A stretch of DNA of 35,868 bases from Minisyncoccota bacterium (GCA_023653145.1 JAMNXM010000003.1:1-35868); one strand, 5' to 3'; counted from the stretch's first letter, positions 25,800-34,677 are shown. Numbers and translations are program-made. The notes: generated from the letters alone by a model not told the origin.

Positions 25800-26222
25800 A
25801 TGGCACTGAAGACTCTTCCGACTAAAACCTCAGCACGGACATTGATTACTGCGCTCCCAGACCAAAAGCGCGCCGACGCACTCCTGCTCCTCAAGATTTT
25901 TACTGACGCAACAGGTATGAAGCCGGTAGTGTGGGGGACAAGCATCATTGGGTTTGGAAAGTACCACTATGAGTCACAGCGCTCCGCACAGAAAGGGGAC
26001 TGGCCGCTGGTCGCATTTGCATCACGCGCGACAGGCTTCACCATCTACATCATGCCGGGGTTCGGTGAGTACAAAGCACTACTCGCAAAACTTGGTCCGC
26101 ACAAAATCAGTGGCGGTTCATGTCTCTACATTAAACGCCTTGCTGGTGTGCACGTCCCAACACTCACGACGCTGATCAAGAGGTCAACAAAAGAGATGCA
26201 AAAGAAGTACGGTGCAGCATAG
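25800..26222 (+). CDS. DUF1801-family protein
   Basis: KRADALLLLKIFTDATGMKPVVWGTSIIGFGKYHYE...KISGGSCLYIKRLAGVHVPTL. Confidence 0.8.
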   Translation: MALKTLPTKTSARTLITALPDQKRADALLLLKIFTDATGMKPVVWGTSIIGFGKYHYESQRSAQKGDWPLVAFASRATGFTIYIMPGFGEYKALLAKLGPHKISGGSCLYIKRLAGVHVPTLTTLIKRSTKEMQKKYGAA

Positions 26223-26241
26223 TCCTTGGTATGATAGAAGT

Positions 26242-27798
26242 ATGAAGAAGCTCTGGAAACACATTGTTGAACAGCAGGCACTCCTACTCATCCTAGTGGT
26301 TGCAGTTGCTGTTGGCGGATACTGGTACCTCTCGCGCGACATCAATGGTGCAGAAGAACTCTTGTCAGTCACCCCCGCTCCGTTCCTCCAAGAAGTGTCA
26401 CTCTCCGGCAAAGTTGAGGCGCAAAAAGATGTTGACCTCGGGTTTGCGGCAGGTGGCCGCGTTCAGTACGTGACGGTCAAAGTGGGCGACGTCGTCCAAG
26501 CGGGCCAGACGCTCGCAGAGGTAGAAAACGGTGACATCGTTGCGCTCGTCGAGCAGCGCCGTGCCGTACTCCGTGTTGCCGAGGCAGAACTTGCCGCACT
26601 CAAAGTTGGGACTCGCCCCGAGCAGGTTGCAGTGTCTGAGGCAGACGTTGTTGCAAAGCGCGTTCAACTTGAGCAGTCAGTGTCCGCGCTTGTGAACGCA
26701 ATTAAAGACGCATACACCGAGGCAGACGACGCGGTACGCACGCAGACTGACCAGTTCTTCTCAAACCCTACGAGCAACAGTCCGCAACTCACGTTTACCG
26801 TTGCAAGTTCTCAGACCGAAGCGTCTGTAGAGAATGGTCGCCGCGACATGGAAGGCATGCTTGCTGCGTGGGCAGGGGACGTTGCGGGACTCTCGACATC
26901 AGGCGATGTGGACGCTGCGCTCCTTAAGGCAAAGACCAACCTTGCGACAGTTGCATCATTTTTGTTCAAGACTAACCTTGCGATTACGCAGGGAGGGGCA
27001 ACGGGAGCGGTAACTCAGGCGGACCTTAACTCGTTTGCGGCGGGCGTCAGTGTTGCACGCTCTGCAATAAACAATGCCATAACAGTGCTCACGAGTGCAG
27101 AAACCGCGCGCGCAAACGCAACCACCGCACTCGTGTCCGCTCAGTCGTCACTTGCACTCGCACGCGCAGGCGCAACGCAAGAAGACATAACCGCGCAAGA
27201 GGCACGTGTCGCGTCTGCGCGCGCTGCAGTATCGGACGCAACCGCACAACTTCAAAAAACACGCATTACTGCACCATTTACCGGCACCGTCACGACGGTT
27301 GATGCTAAAGCGGGTGAGGTCGCATCGGCCAACACCCCGGTCCTATCGCTCATCAGTGCATCAGACGTGTTGATTGAGAGTTATGTCCCGGAGATTAACT
27401 TTGCGATTCTTGCGCTTGGTGACAAGGCGCGTGTAACCTTGGACGCATACAGTGAAGAGACGGTCTTTGCGGCAACACTCACCGCCATCGACCCAGCCGA
27501 GACGGTGCGAGACGGGGTTTCGACATACCGCGTACTCCTGTCGTTTGATCAGAAAGATCCACGTATCCGCGCAGGTATGACTGCAAACGTGATTATTGTG
27601 ACTGACGAGCGCCCGGGCATTATTGCAATTCCACAGCGCATCGTCCGATCCAAAGATGGCGTAAAGGTAGTAACCGTAAAAGTTGGTGACACATATGTTG
27701 ACCGTCAGGTAGTAACTGGAGTAGTATCATCGTCTGGGTCTGTTGAGGTAGTGTCAGGACTCCAGGCAGGGGACACTGTGGTTGTGGTACCAAAGTAA
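26242..27798 (+). CDS. HlyD/MacA-type membrane fusion protein
   Basis: N-terminal TM; AEVENGDIVALVEQ; long coiled coil; TAPFTGTVTTVDAKAGEVASANTPVLSLIS. Start ATG 26242 preceded by TATGAT-N6. Confidence 0.9.
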   Translation: MKKLWKHIVEQQALLLILVVAVAVGGYWYLSRDINGAEELLSVTPAPFLQEVSLSGKVEAQKDVDLGFAAGGRVQYVTVKVGDVVQAGQTLAEVENGDIVALVEQRRAVLRVAEAELAALKVGTRPEQVAVSEADVVAKRVQLEQSVSALVNAIKDAYTEADDAVRTQTDQFFSNPTSNSPQLTFTVASSQTEASVENGRRDMEGMLAAWAGDVAGLSTSGDVDAALLKAKTNLATVASFLFKTNLAITQGGATGAVTQADLNSFAAGVSVARSAINNAITVLTSAETARANATTALVSAQSSLALARAGATQEDITAQEARVASARAAVSDATAQLQKTRITAPFTGTVTTVDAKAGEVASANTPVLSLISASDVLIESYVPEINFAILALGDKARVTLDAYSEETVFAATLTAIDPAETVRDGVSTYRVLLSFDQKDPRIRAGMTANVIIVTDERPGIIAIPQRIVRSKDGVKVVTVKVGDTYVDRQVVTGVVSSSGSVEVVSGLQAGDTVVVVPK

Positions 27799-27799
27799 T

Positions 27800-29050
27800 A
27801 TGCTGCCGCTCTCAGTGCGGATTGGGTTTTTCCTCGCGGTGCGGCAGATCCGCCACGCATCGCTGTGGACGACGAGCCTGATCATCGGGGTGATGGTGCT
27901 CACATTCCTCAACCTGGTGGTGGTGTCAGGCATTTTGGTCGGACTCATACAGGGGTCGATTGACCAGTTCCGTGCACAGTCAACAGGGGACTTGATCATT
28001 TCAAACCTGACTGACAAGTCGTTTATCGAAAACAGTCCTAACCTCCTCACACTCCTCGACACTATCCCAGAAATAGACTCGTACTCAGCGCGCTACATCG
28101 AGACGGGCTCTGTCGAGGCAAACTATCAAACCAAGCGCGCCAAGGACAAGCCAAACATTGCAGGCACTGCTGTGACAGGCATCGACCCTGCGCGCGAAGA
28201 CTCGGTCACGGGTATTAGTCAGTTCGTTATCAAGGGAAGTTACCTCGGGCCAAACGACTTTGACCAAGTACTCATTGGCTCGTACCTCCTCAAAGAGTAT
28301 TTCCCCGTCGAGAGTCCAGGACTCCAAGTACTCGACAACGTCGACGTCGGGAGTAAGGTGCGCATCCAAGTGGGAGGGGTCTTGCGCGAGTTTACCGTCA
28401 AAGGAATTTTGAAAACTAAAGTTGATGAGGTAAGTCGCAACGCGTTTTTAGTCGACTCGCAGTTTCGGAGCATGATTGGCCGCACGGACGGGAACGTCGA
28501 CCAAATAGCCGTGCGACTAAAGCCCGATGCCGACCCCGCAGCGGTCCGCGACACACTGATCCGCGCAGGTGCAGACACCTACGCGCGCGTGCAGACTTTT
28601 GAGGACGCACAGCCTAAGTTTCTTAAAGACATCGTCGCGACGTTTAACCTGCTTGGTGCCGCGTTCTCATCTATCGGGCTCGTGGTCGCGTCTATCACTA
28701 TCTTCATCGTCATCTTTATTAACGCGATTACGCGCCGCAAGTTTATCGGCATTCTCAAAGGTATCGGCATCCACGGACGCGTGATCGAAATCTCGTACGT
28801 GTTCCAGTCTATCTTTTACGCAGTCATTGGCTCGGGGATTGGGCTCGCCATGGTGTATGGACTCCTCGTCCCGTACTTCGCGCGTAACCCTATCGACTTT
28901 CCATTCTCTGACGGTATCCTCGTGGCGCCGATCGACGAGACTGTCGCGCGCATCGCGCTCCTCGTGGTGTCTACCGTGATAGCAGGGTACATACCGGCGT
29001 GGATGATTATTCGCAAAAATACGCTCGACTCTATCCTCGGTCGTAAATAG
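27800..29050 (+). CDS. ABC transporter permease, MacB/FtsX family
   Basis: N-terminal TM, large soluble domain, three C-terminal TMs (SIGLVVASITIFIVIFINAITRRKFIGILKGIGI). Confidence 0.88.
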   Translation: MLPLSVRIGFFLAVRQIRHASLWTTSLIIGVMVLTFLNLVVVSGILVGLIQGSIDQFRAQSTGDLIISNLTDKSFIENSPNLLTLLDTIPEIDSYSARYIETGSVEANYQTKRAKDKPNIAGTAVTGIDPAREDSVTGISQFVIKGSYLGPNDFDQVLIGSYLLKEYFPVESPGLQVLDNVDVGSKVRIQVGGVLREFTVKGILKTKVDEVSRNAFLVDSQFRSMIGRTDGNVDQIAVRLKPDADPAAVRDTLIRAGADTYARVQTFEDAQPKFLKDIVATFNLLGAAFSSIGLVVASITIFIVIFINAITRRKFIGILKGIGIHGRVIEISYVFQSIFYAVIGSGIGLAMVYGLLVPYFARNPIDFPFSDGILVAPIDETVARIALLVVSTVIAGYIPAWMIIRKNTLDSILGRK

Positions 29051-29051
29051 T

Positions 29052-29738
29052 ATGATTGTCACCAAAAACCTCATCCGCACATTTGTCACCGGTGACATCG
29101 TCACGCAGGTGTTAAAGGGTATCGACTTTGAGTCGAAGGACGGAGACTTTATCGCCATCATGGGACGCTCCGGCGCGGGGAAGTCGACGTTTATGTACCA
29201 GCTCTCACTCCTCGACTCGCCGACCGATGGCACGATAACCATAGACGGCGTCGATACGCACACGATGCCAGAGTCTAAGCGCGTCGAGTTTCGCCTTACG
29301 TACTTCGGGTACGTGTTCCAGGACTACGCGCTCCTGCCAGAGTTGACCGCGCTCGAGAACGTCGCACTTCCACTTTTAATGCAGGGGAAGAAGCGTGCGA
29401 AGGCGTATAAAGAGGCGACCACTGCGCTCGAGCGGATGGGGCTCGGCCACCGGCCTAACAACCTACCGTCACAACTCTCCGGCGGCGAGCAGCAGCGCGT
29501 GTCTATCGCACGCGCCGTCGCCCACAAGCCGAAGGTCCTCTTCGCCGACGAGCCGACCGCCAACCTCGACAACGAGTCGTCCGAGGCCGTGATGCAGATC
29601 TTTAAAGAGCTGAACGAAGAGGGGCAGACTATTATTATGGTCACCCACGAGGAGGTCTACGCCCGCCGTGCGAAGCGCCTCATCGTCATCGACGACGGCC
29701 GTATCAAGAGCGAAGAGAAGTTGCACCACAAACACTAG
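29052..29738 (+). CDS. ABC transporter ATP-binding protein, LolD/MacB type
   Basis: GRSGAGKSTFMYQLSLLDSPTDG, LSGGEQQRVSIARAVAHKPKVLFADEPTANLD. Confidence 0.94.
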   Translation: MIVTKNLIRTFVTGDIVTQVLKGIDFESKDGDFIAIMGRSGAGKSTFMYQLSLLDSPTDGTITIDGVDTHTMPESKRVEFRLTYFGYVFQDYALLPELTALENVALPLLMQGKKRAKAYKEATTALERMGLGHRPNNLPSQLSGGEQQRVSIARAVAHKPKVLFADEPTANLDNESSEAVMQIFKELNEEGQTIIMVTHEEVYARRAKRLIVIDDGRIKSEEKLHHKH

Positions 29739-29785
29739 GGAAGAGGTACACTGTCCGTAGTTACTACTTATTTATACAAAAACCT

Positions 29786-30154
29786 ATGGCGTACGTAGAC
29801 GGATTTATATTGCTCGTGCCAAAGAAGAACAGAAAGGAGTATAAAAAGATGGCAGAGGAAGGGAAGCGTACGTGGTTGAAGCACGGCGCCATAGACTACC
29901 AAGAGTGCCGTATGGACGACGACACCAGGGCCAAGTACGGAACACTGAGTTTTGCCAAGATGGTAAAGGCTAAGGCAGGGGAGGAGGTGTGGCTTTCGTA
30001 CATCGTGTACAAGTCAAAGGGTGACCGCGCTCGCATCAACAAGCTCGTGATGAAGGAGATGGAGACTATGTACAGCGAGAAAGATATGAAGAACATGCCC
30101 TTCAAGATGAATCGGATGTCCGTCGCTGGCTTTGCCGTCGAGGTGGGAAAGTAA
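29786..30154 (+). CDS. DUF1428-family protein
   Basis: MAYVDGFILLVPKKNRKEYKKMAEEGKRTWLKHGAIDYQECRMDD...KMNRMSVAGFAVEVGK. Confidence 0.8.
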   Translation: MAYVDGFILLVPKKNRKEYKKMAEEGKRTWLKHGAIDYQECRMDDDTRAKYGTLSFAKMVKAKAGEEVWLSYIVYKSKGDRARINKLVMKEMETMYSEKDMKNMPFKMNRMSVAGFAVEVGK

Positions 30155-30155
30155 C

Positions 30156-30854
30156 ATGAAAGGCAAGGTCGTCGTTATCACGGGTTCTAGTACAGGTTTA
30201 GGCAAGGCGCTGGCACTCGCGTTTGTACAGCGTGGTGCTGTGGTAGTTGTGAATGGCCGCGATAAAGAAACACTTGAGAGAGTGGCTGCTGAGGTGGGCG
30301 CAACCGCGTTTGTTGCTGATATCACCAAGGCTGACGACGTTGCCGCACTCGCTGATTTTGCAGTTACACAATTCGGGCACATAGATATCTGGGTCAACAA
30401 CGCAGGCGTGTGGATGGCGCACGCCCCAGCGACAGAACTAAACATTGAGCGTGTACGCGCGATGTTTGATACAAACGTCTTCGGCCTCATGCTTGGCTGT
30501 AAGGTTGCACTGACGCAGATGCGCACACAGGGGTTTGGCACCATACTCAATATCTGTTCAACCTCGGGCCTTGTTGGTCGCCCTACGTCGTCGGCGTACT
30601 CGTCGTCCAAGTGGGCAGTGCGCGGCTTTAGCGACTCTATCCGTGGAGAGTGCGAGGGGACCAATATAAAGGTAGTCACTGCCTACCCGGGCGGCATCAA
30701 GACGAATCTCTTTGATGAAGAGCGACCCCCAGAATACGCTGACTTTATGACCCCAGAGTCTGTGGCTGAGAAGATAGTCCGTAACTTAGAACTTGAAAGT
30801 CCCGAGACAGAGCAAATCATAAAGCGCCCCGCCCAGCCCGACGGACCAAAATAG
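30156..30854 (+). CDS. Short-chain dehydrogenase/reductase
   Basis: VVVITGSSTGLGKALALAF, NNAGVW, YSSSKWAVRGF. Confidence 0.92.
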   Translation: MKGKVVVITGSSTGLGKALALAFVQRGAVVVVNGRDKETLERVAAEVGATAFVADITKADDVAALADFAVTQFGHIDIWVNNAGVWMAHAPATELNIERVRAMFDTNVFGLMLGCKVALTQMRTQGFGTILNICSTSGLVGRPTSSAYSSSKWAVRGFSDSIRGECEGTNIKVVTAYPGGIKTNLFDEERPPEYADFMTPESVAEKIVRNLELESPETEQIIKRPAQPDGPK

Positions 30855-30956
30855 ATGGTCACCCACGAGGAGGTCTACGCCCGCCGTGCGAAGCGCCTTA
30901 TCGTCATCGATGATGGTCGTATCAAGAGCGAAGAGAAGCTCCACCATAAGCACTAG
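30855..30956 (+). pseudogene. Duplicated 3' fragment of the LolD-like gene (33 codons plus stop)
   Basis: MVTHEEVYARRAKRLIVIDDGRIKSEEKLHHKH* is identical in protein sequence to 29637-29738; nucleotide differences are all synonymous. Confidence 0.9.
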
Positions 30957-31000
30957 TACACAATTGCTATAGCTAAGACATCGAGGGCGCCGGATAGGAG
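30953..31000 (-). pseudogene. comF 3'-end fragment, degenerate copy
   Basis: Minus strand TCC GGC GCC CTC GAT GTC TTA GCT ATA GCA ATT GTG TAC TAG = SGALDVLAIAIVY*, versus comF SGALDVLAIAIAH*. Confidence 0.75.
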
Positions 31001-31023
31001 AGTGTGCGTCCCTAGGTTGATAC

Positions 31024-31062
31024 TTGAATGCTGTCGCGGGCTTTGCAGTTGACATGGTAAAG
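31024..31062 (+). pseudogene. Possible DUF1428 gene 3'-end remnant
   Basis: LNAVAGFAVDMVK, versus MSVAGFAVEVGK at the end of 29786-30154. Confidence 0.45.
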
Positions 31063-31140
31063 AGGTCTCCGTAAGAAGAACTGTAAACTAGCGCCATTTC
31101 GCCGAAGCCGGGACCTGTCTGATGAAATTAGTTACAACTT

Positions 31141-32979
31141 CTATTTTCTTTGCTTACTTAGCGCCTCCTCAGCATAAGAAAAGATTTTTTCAAATTGGTC
31201 TTTTGTAGCTTTTGTAATCAATACCGATTCTTTCTTAAAAGACAAAATGCTAAGGGAATGATTAAGAGCACTCTTAAGCGCTGGTGCATCCTTTCTCGCC
31301 TGTACATGTGCATTCGTTCCTAAGGCAGCATCTATAATTCGATCAACTTCAGCTTCATTGAAGACGCCCTCCGTTTCAAAAGGTTTCTGTAGTACATCCT
31401 GAAGAGTAAAAATTCTCTCCTTAATGAAATCTCCGAATTCCTCAATGTAGGCACTTTTTGCCTTTTCACCACCCTCATCGCCATCAAGCATTACCACAAA
31501 CGGGGCACCCCAAGATAAGTAAATGCGAATAATTTCCCACAACTGGTCTTTTCCTGCCCCTGGATAGAATCGGAAATCATATTTCTTACGAAGACCAATA
31601 ACATTATTTATGTATTCAAATGTAAACCAATCATTTTTACCCTCCGTGATAACAATGTTTGGTACTGGTTCAACAGCACTTGGTGCGTACTCGAGTAAAT
31701 CTAGAATAGGTTGGCAGTAGGACATTTTTGTAACTCCGTAACCCTCTCCAACAAAGGTGAAATATCTAAGTGCATTTATTCTTGCACTATCTTCAAATGT
31801 CATATCGCCCTCCAAGTTTTTCTCCGACTGGTTCTCATTCATAACTACGTATGTGCCTGGCAACCACTCCATACGGATTAAATGGTGACTGTGAGTTGAG
31901 TAGGCGACCATTGACTTGTCACTCAGGTCTGCAATAGCATCCAATATTTTGGTCTGCGCTTTTGAATGCAGGTTTGACGCAGGCTCGTCAAGCAAAAATA
32001 GAATATTCCTAGATCGATTCTTTCTAAACTCTGTGAATAATAGAAATGAAAAGAACCATTTGCATCCCTTACTACGCTCATTAATTGAAAACTGCTGATT
32101 AGCATCAGTAATAACCCGGAATGATACCTCAAGGTACGCTCCCTTTTGCTCAGGAATAAGTCGAATCTCTTTGAAGTTTAATTTTTTACCACCGTCTATA
32201 AACAGATCTTTCCATGCATCAGTAATTGTTTCATTTAACTTCCCCTCCATTTTTAAAACTCTCCCTGCTGCAGTATCGTGATCAGGTGTCCACAAATCTG
32301 CAACCCATTCCTGGAAGGAAGTTGATTTCGGTTGCACTGAAACGAGAATGTCATCCAACACAGACTGCCAAGATTTATTGAGTTCAGTATCTACTTCGAC
32401 CTGACGGTCATTTGGCGTTGATGTGTTGGTATAAAAAAGTACTTTTTCTGGAATATCAAAAATAAAGTCTTCATAAAAAAGGATTTCTGGCAGTAAATTC
32501 TCACGAATATGCTTGATTAACTCAACCCATGAATTTTTGTCGGTAGAAGAAAGGCTTTTAGTTTTTCCTTTCACACGAGAACTGAAGGACACAGTTTTAG
32601 TAGTATCAACGTACTGATGGTCTTTGAAGTTAAAGTTAATGGTATAGGTGAACTCCTCACCAATTTCGAGTGTAGTCTTTTTTCCGATCTCCTTCCATTT
32701 TTTCAGAATGGAATTCTTGTCAGTCTCGTCTAATAGAGCTGATGCCGTCAATTCCACACTTCCAGTGAAGTCTGTACCTTTAGGTCTAAGCATTTTATAC
32801 TCGTCAGCATTCGGTGTCTGGCCTCGAGCTACGCGGTAAAAAAGCTCTAGCGACTTCAAAATTGTAGTTTTACCGCTTTCATTTAAGCCGACGAGGGTCA
32901 GGATACGGTTTTTCTGCAAGTCTAAGTCAACTTTCTCAATGCCCCTATAGTTTTCAAGATGGAAGCTCTTGTATTGCAT
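31141..32979 (-). CDS. OLD-family ATPase-nuclease (ABC/RecF-like ATPase plus Toprim)
   Basis: LENYRGIEKVDLDLQKNRILTLVGLNESGKTTILKSLELF, FLLDEPASNLHSKAQTKIL, YSTHSHHLI, Toprim VITEGKNDWFT and VVMLDGDEGG. AT-rich relative to its neighbours. Confidence 0.87.
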   Translation of the reverse strand: MQYKSFHLENYRGIEKVDLDLQKNRILTLVGLNESGKTTILKSLELFYRVARGQTPNADEYKMLRPKGTDFTGSVELTASALLDETDKNSILKKWKEIGKKTTLEIGEEFTYTINFNFKDHQYVDTTKTVSFSSRVKGKTKSLSSTDKNSWVELIKHIRENLLPEILFYEDFIFDIPEKVLFYTNTSTPNDRQVEVDTELNKSWQSVLDDILVSVQPKSTSFQEWVADLWTPDHDTAAGRVLKMEGKLNETITDAWKDLFIDGGKKLNFKEIRLIPEQKGAYLEVSFRVITDANQQFSINERSKGCKWFFSFLLFTEFRKNRSRNILFLLDEPASNLHSKAQTKILDAIADLSDKSMVAYSTHSHHLIRMEWLPGTYVVMNENQSEKNLEGDMTFEDSARINALRYFTFVGEGYGVTKMSYCQPILDLLEYAPSAVEPVPNIVITEGKNDWFTFEYINNVIGLRKKYDFRFYPGAGKDQLWEIIRIYLSWGAPFVVMLDGDEGGEKAKSAYIEEFGDFIKERIFTLQDVLQKPFETEGVFNEAEVDRIIDAALGTNAHVQARKDAPALKSALNHSLSILSFKKESVLITKATKDQFEKIFSYAEEALSKQRK

Positions 32980-33157
32980 GTAGATTATTTATTCTTTTTT
33001 CATTATACGCCGCCCTTCCTCAAAAGCCACAGGAGACTAAAAGGTCAAGTTTCGTTAGCAGAAAACAACATATATCCTACTAGAAGGAAATAACGTATAT
33101 GTAGACAGTCAACGTCCCATAATTTGCAAATCAGGCAATGAAGAGTACTCTGATTTT

Positions 33158-33475
33158 GTGAATACGGAAGATGAGGAGTTTGAGAAAGATGTGAAGGGAC
33201 TGTGGGATCAGTGGTTATTTGTTGTGGTTGCGACTTGTTTAGCCGTATTTATTGGTATAGCTGTAAATGCAGCTTATGAAATTTTAAGAGATTGTTTCTC
33301 AGCTTGGTATATACTTGTCCTCGGCATTATTTTTAGTTTGATATTAATAGACCTCTTTACCTATCTTCTAACAACTCTTTACCACACGCGTGAGCATCCT
33401 GAGGAGACATATTCAGGATTTCTAAAGAGGTATTGGAAGATGCGAGTTAGAAGCCTGCAGTTCTGGAGAAAATAG
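33158..33475 (+). CDS. Small two-TM protein, hypothetical (GTG start)
   Basis: 105 aa ORF; QWLFVVVATCLAVFIGIAVNAAYEIL and AWYILVLGIIFSLILIDLFTYLLTTLYH. AT-rich. Confidence 0.5.
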   Translation: MNTEDEEFEKDVKGLWDQWLFVVVATCLAVFIGIAVNAAYEILRDCFSAWYILVLGIIFSLILIDLFTYLLTTLYHTREHPEETYSGFLKRYWKMRVRSLQFWRK

Positions 33476-33486
33476 GAGTTGCTTGT

Positions 33487-33552
33487 TTAATGCGCTATTG
33501 CTATAGCGAGGACGTCGAGGGCGCCGGAGGAGAGGAGCGCACGGCGGGCGTG
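33487..33552 (-). pseudogene. comF 3'-end fragment, well-preserved copy
   Basis: Minus strand HARRALLSSGALDVLAIAIAH*; versus the real comF end all changes except the boundary codon are synonymous. Confidence 0.88.
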
Positions 33553-33697
33553 GGGGCAAGATGTACACGACTAACTATTCTCTTATTCACGCGAATAGGA
33601 GAATAGTGCGGTTTAGGAATACATAAAGGTGGTTGCCTCCTAGATAGGTTCCTCACTCGCTCCACAGGTTCACAACGAGTTTTGGTATAGTGTTGAT

Positions 33698-34225
33698 ATG
33701 AAGATAATCGACCTGACATTGCCATTGTATTCTGGCATGCCAGTTTTCCCTGGTGATCCTGAAGTGTCTATTGAGCTCGTAGCAACACTAGAGAAGGACG
33801 GGTGGAATATGCGCCGCATGCAAGTAAACACGCACGATGCAACGCACATGAATGTTCCGATTCATATGGTTGCGGGAGGTAAAAATTTAGATGACTACTC
33901 GCTCGAAACATTCTGTGGTCCAGCAAAAATCTACATGCCTGATGCTCCGATGGAGCCCTCATTTGGATACATATTTAGAGACAGAAACATTGATACGGCA
34001 ATCGCAGAAGAAATAAAGAAAGTAAAACCCAGATTTGTTGGCATCTCAAGCGAATACGAATGGGATATAGAGATTGAGAAAGATCTCTTGGTTACTGGGA
34101 TCATCCAGTATGAGCATCTTGCAAATACTGCCGAGTTGCCCGAGAATTTCTTCTTTTATGGTATGCCTCTAAAGATCAAGGAAGGGGACGGAAGTCCAGT
34201 CAGAGCATTTGCTGTGGTTGATTAA
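33698..34225 (+). CDS. Cyclase/kynurenine formamidase-like family protein
   Basis: MKIIDLTLPLYSGMPVFPGDPEV, THDATHMNVPIHM; TATAGT-N6-ATG. Confidence 0.85.
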   Translation: MKIIDLTLPLYSGMPVFPGDPEVSIELVATLEKDGWNMRRMQVNTHDATHMNVPIHMVAGGKNLDDYSLETFCGPAKIYMPDAPMEPSFGYIFRDRNIDTAIAEEIKKVKPRFVGISSEYEWDIEIEKDLLVTGIIQYEHLANTAELPENFFFYGMPLKIKEGDGSPVRAFAVVD

Positions 34226-34282
34226 GGTTCCAACATCGTCCCATAGGGTCCACAACGGTATTTCTCAGTTATACTCTAGGCT

Positions 34283-34648
34283 ATGAAGATCTATATTTCT
34301 CATCCGAATAGTATTGATTTTAAAACTATTTTGTACGAGCCCTTGAAAGCATCAGAACTTTCACAAAAGCATGAATTCTTTCTGCCTCATGACGAGGGTC
34401 GTGATGAGAACACAAAGGAAGTGATCCGTACGAGCGGATTACTTATTGCAGAAGTTTCTGAACCATCAACAGGTTCTGGAATTGAAATGGGATGGGCAAG
34501 TGCTTTTGAGGTACCAGTATGGTGCGTCTATCAGAAGGACATGAAGCCTTCAGGGTCTGCAAAATATATTGCTTCAAAAATGTTTGCCTATACCGACAGC
34601 AAAGACCTTACTTCGATTCTGAATAAAGAGTTAGAAACTGTAGATTAG
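34283..34648 (+). CDS. Nucleoside 2-deoxyribosyltransferase-like protein
   Basis: MKIYISHP...SGLLIAEVSEPSTGSGIEMGWASAFEVPVWCVYQKD. Confidence 0.7.
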   Translation: MKIYISHPNSIDFKTILYEPLKASELSQKHEFFLPHDEGRDENTKEVIRTSGLLIAEVSEPSTGSGIEMGWASAFEVPVWCVYQKDMKPSGSAKYIASKMFAYTDSKDLTSILNKELETVD

Positions 34649-34677
34649 GATTCCAACCTCGTCCCATAAGGTCGGGA

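Noticed and set aside
34221-34673. Integron-style gene cassettes with attC sites
   Set aside because: The shared tails lack the paired RYYYAAC/GTTRRRY attC core boxes and no integron integrase is present; a shared tail is reported instead.
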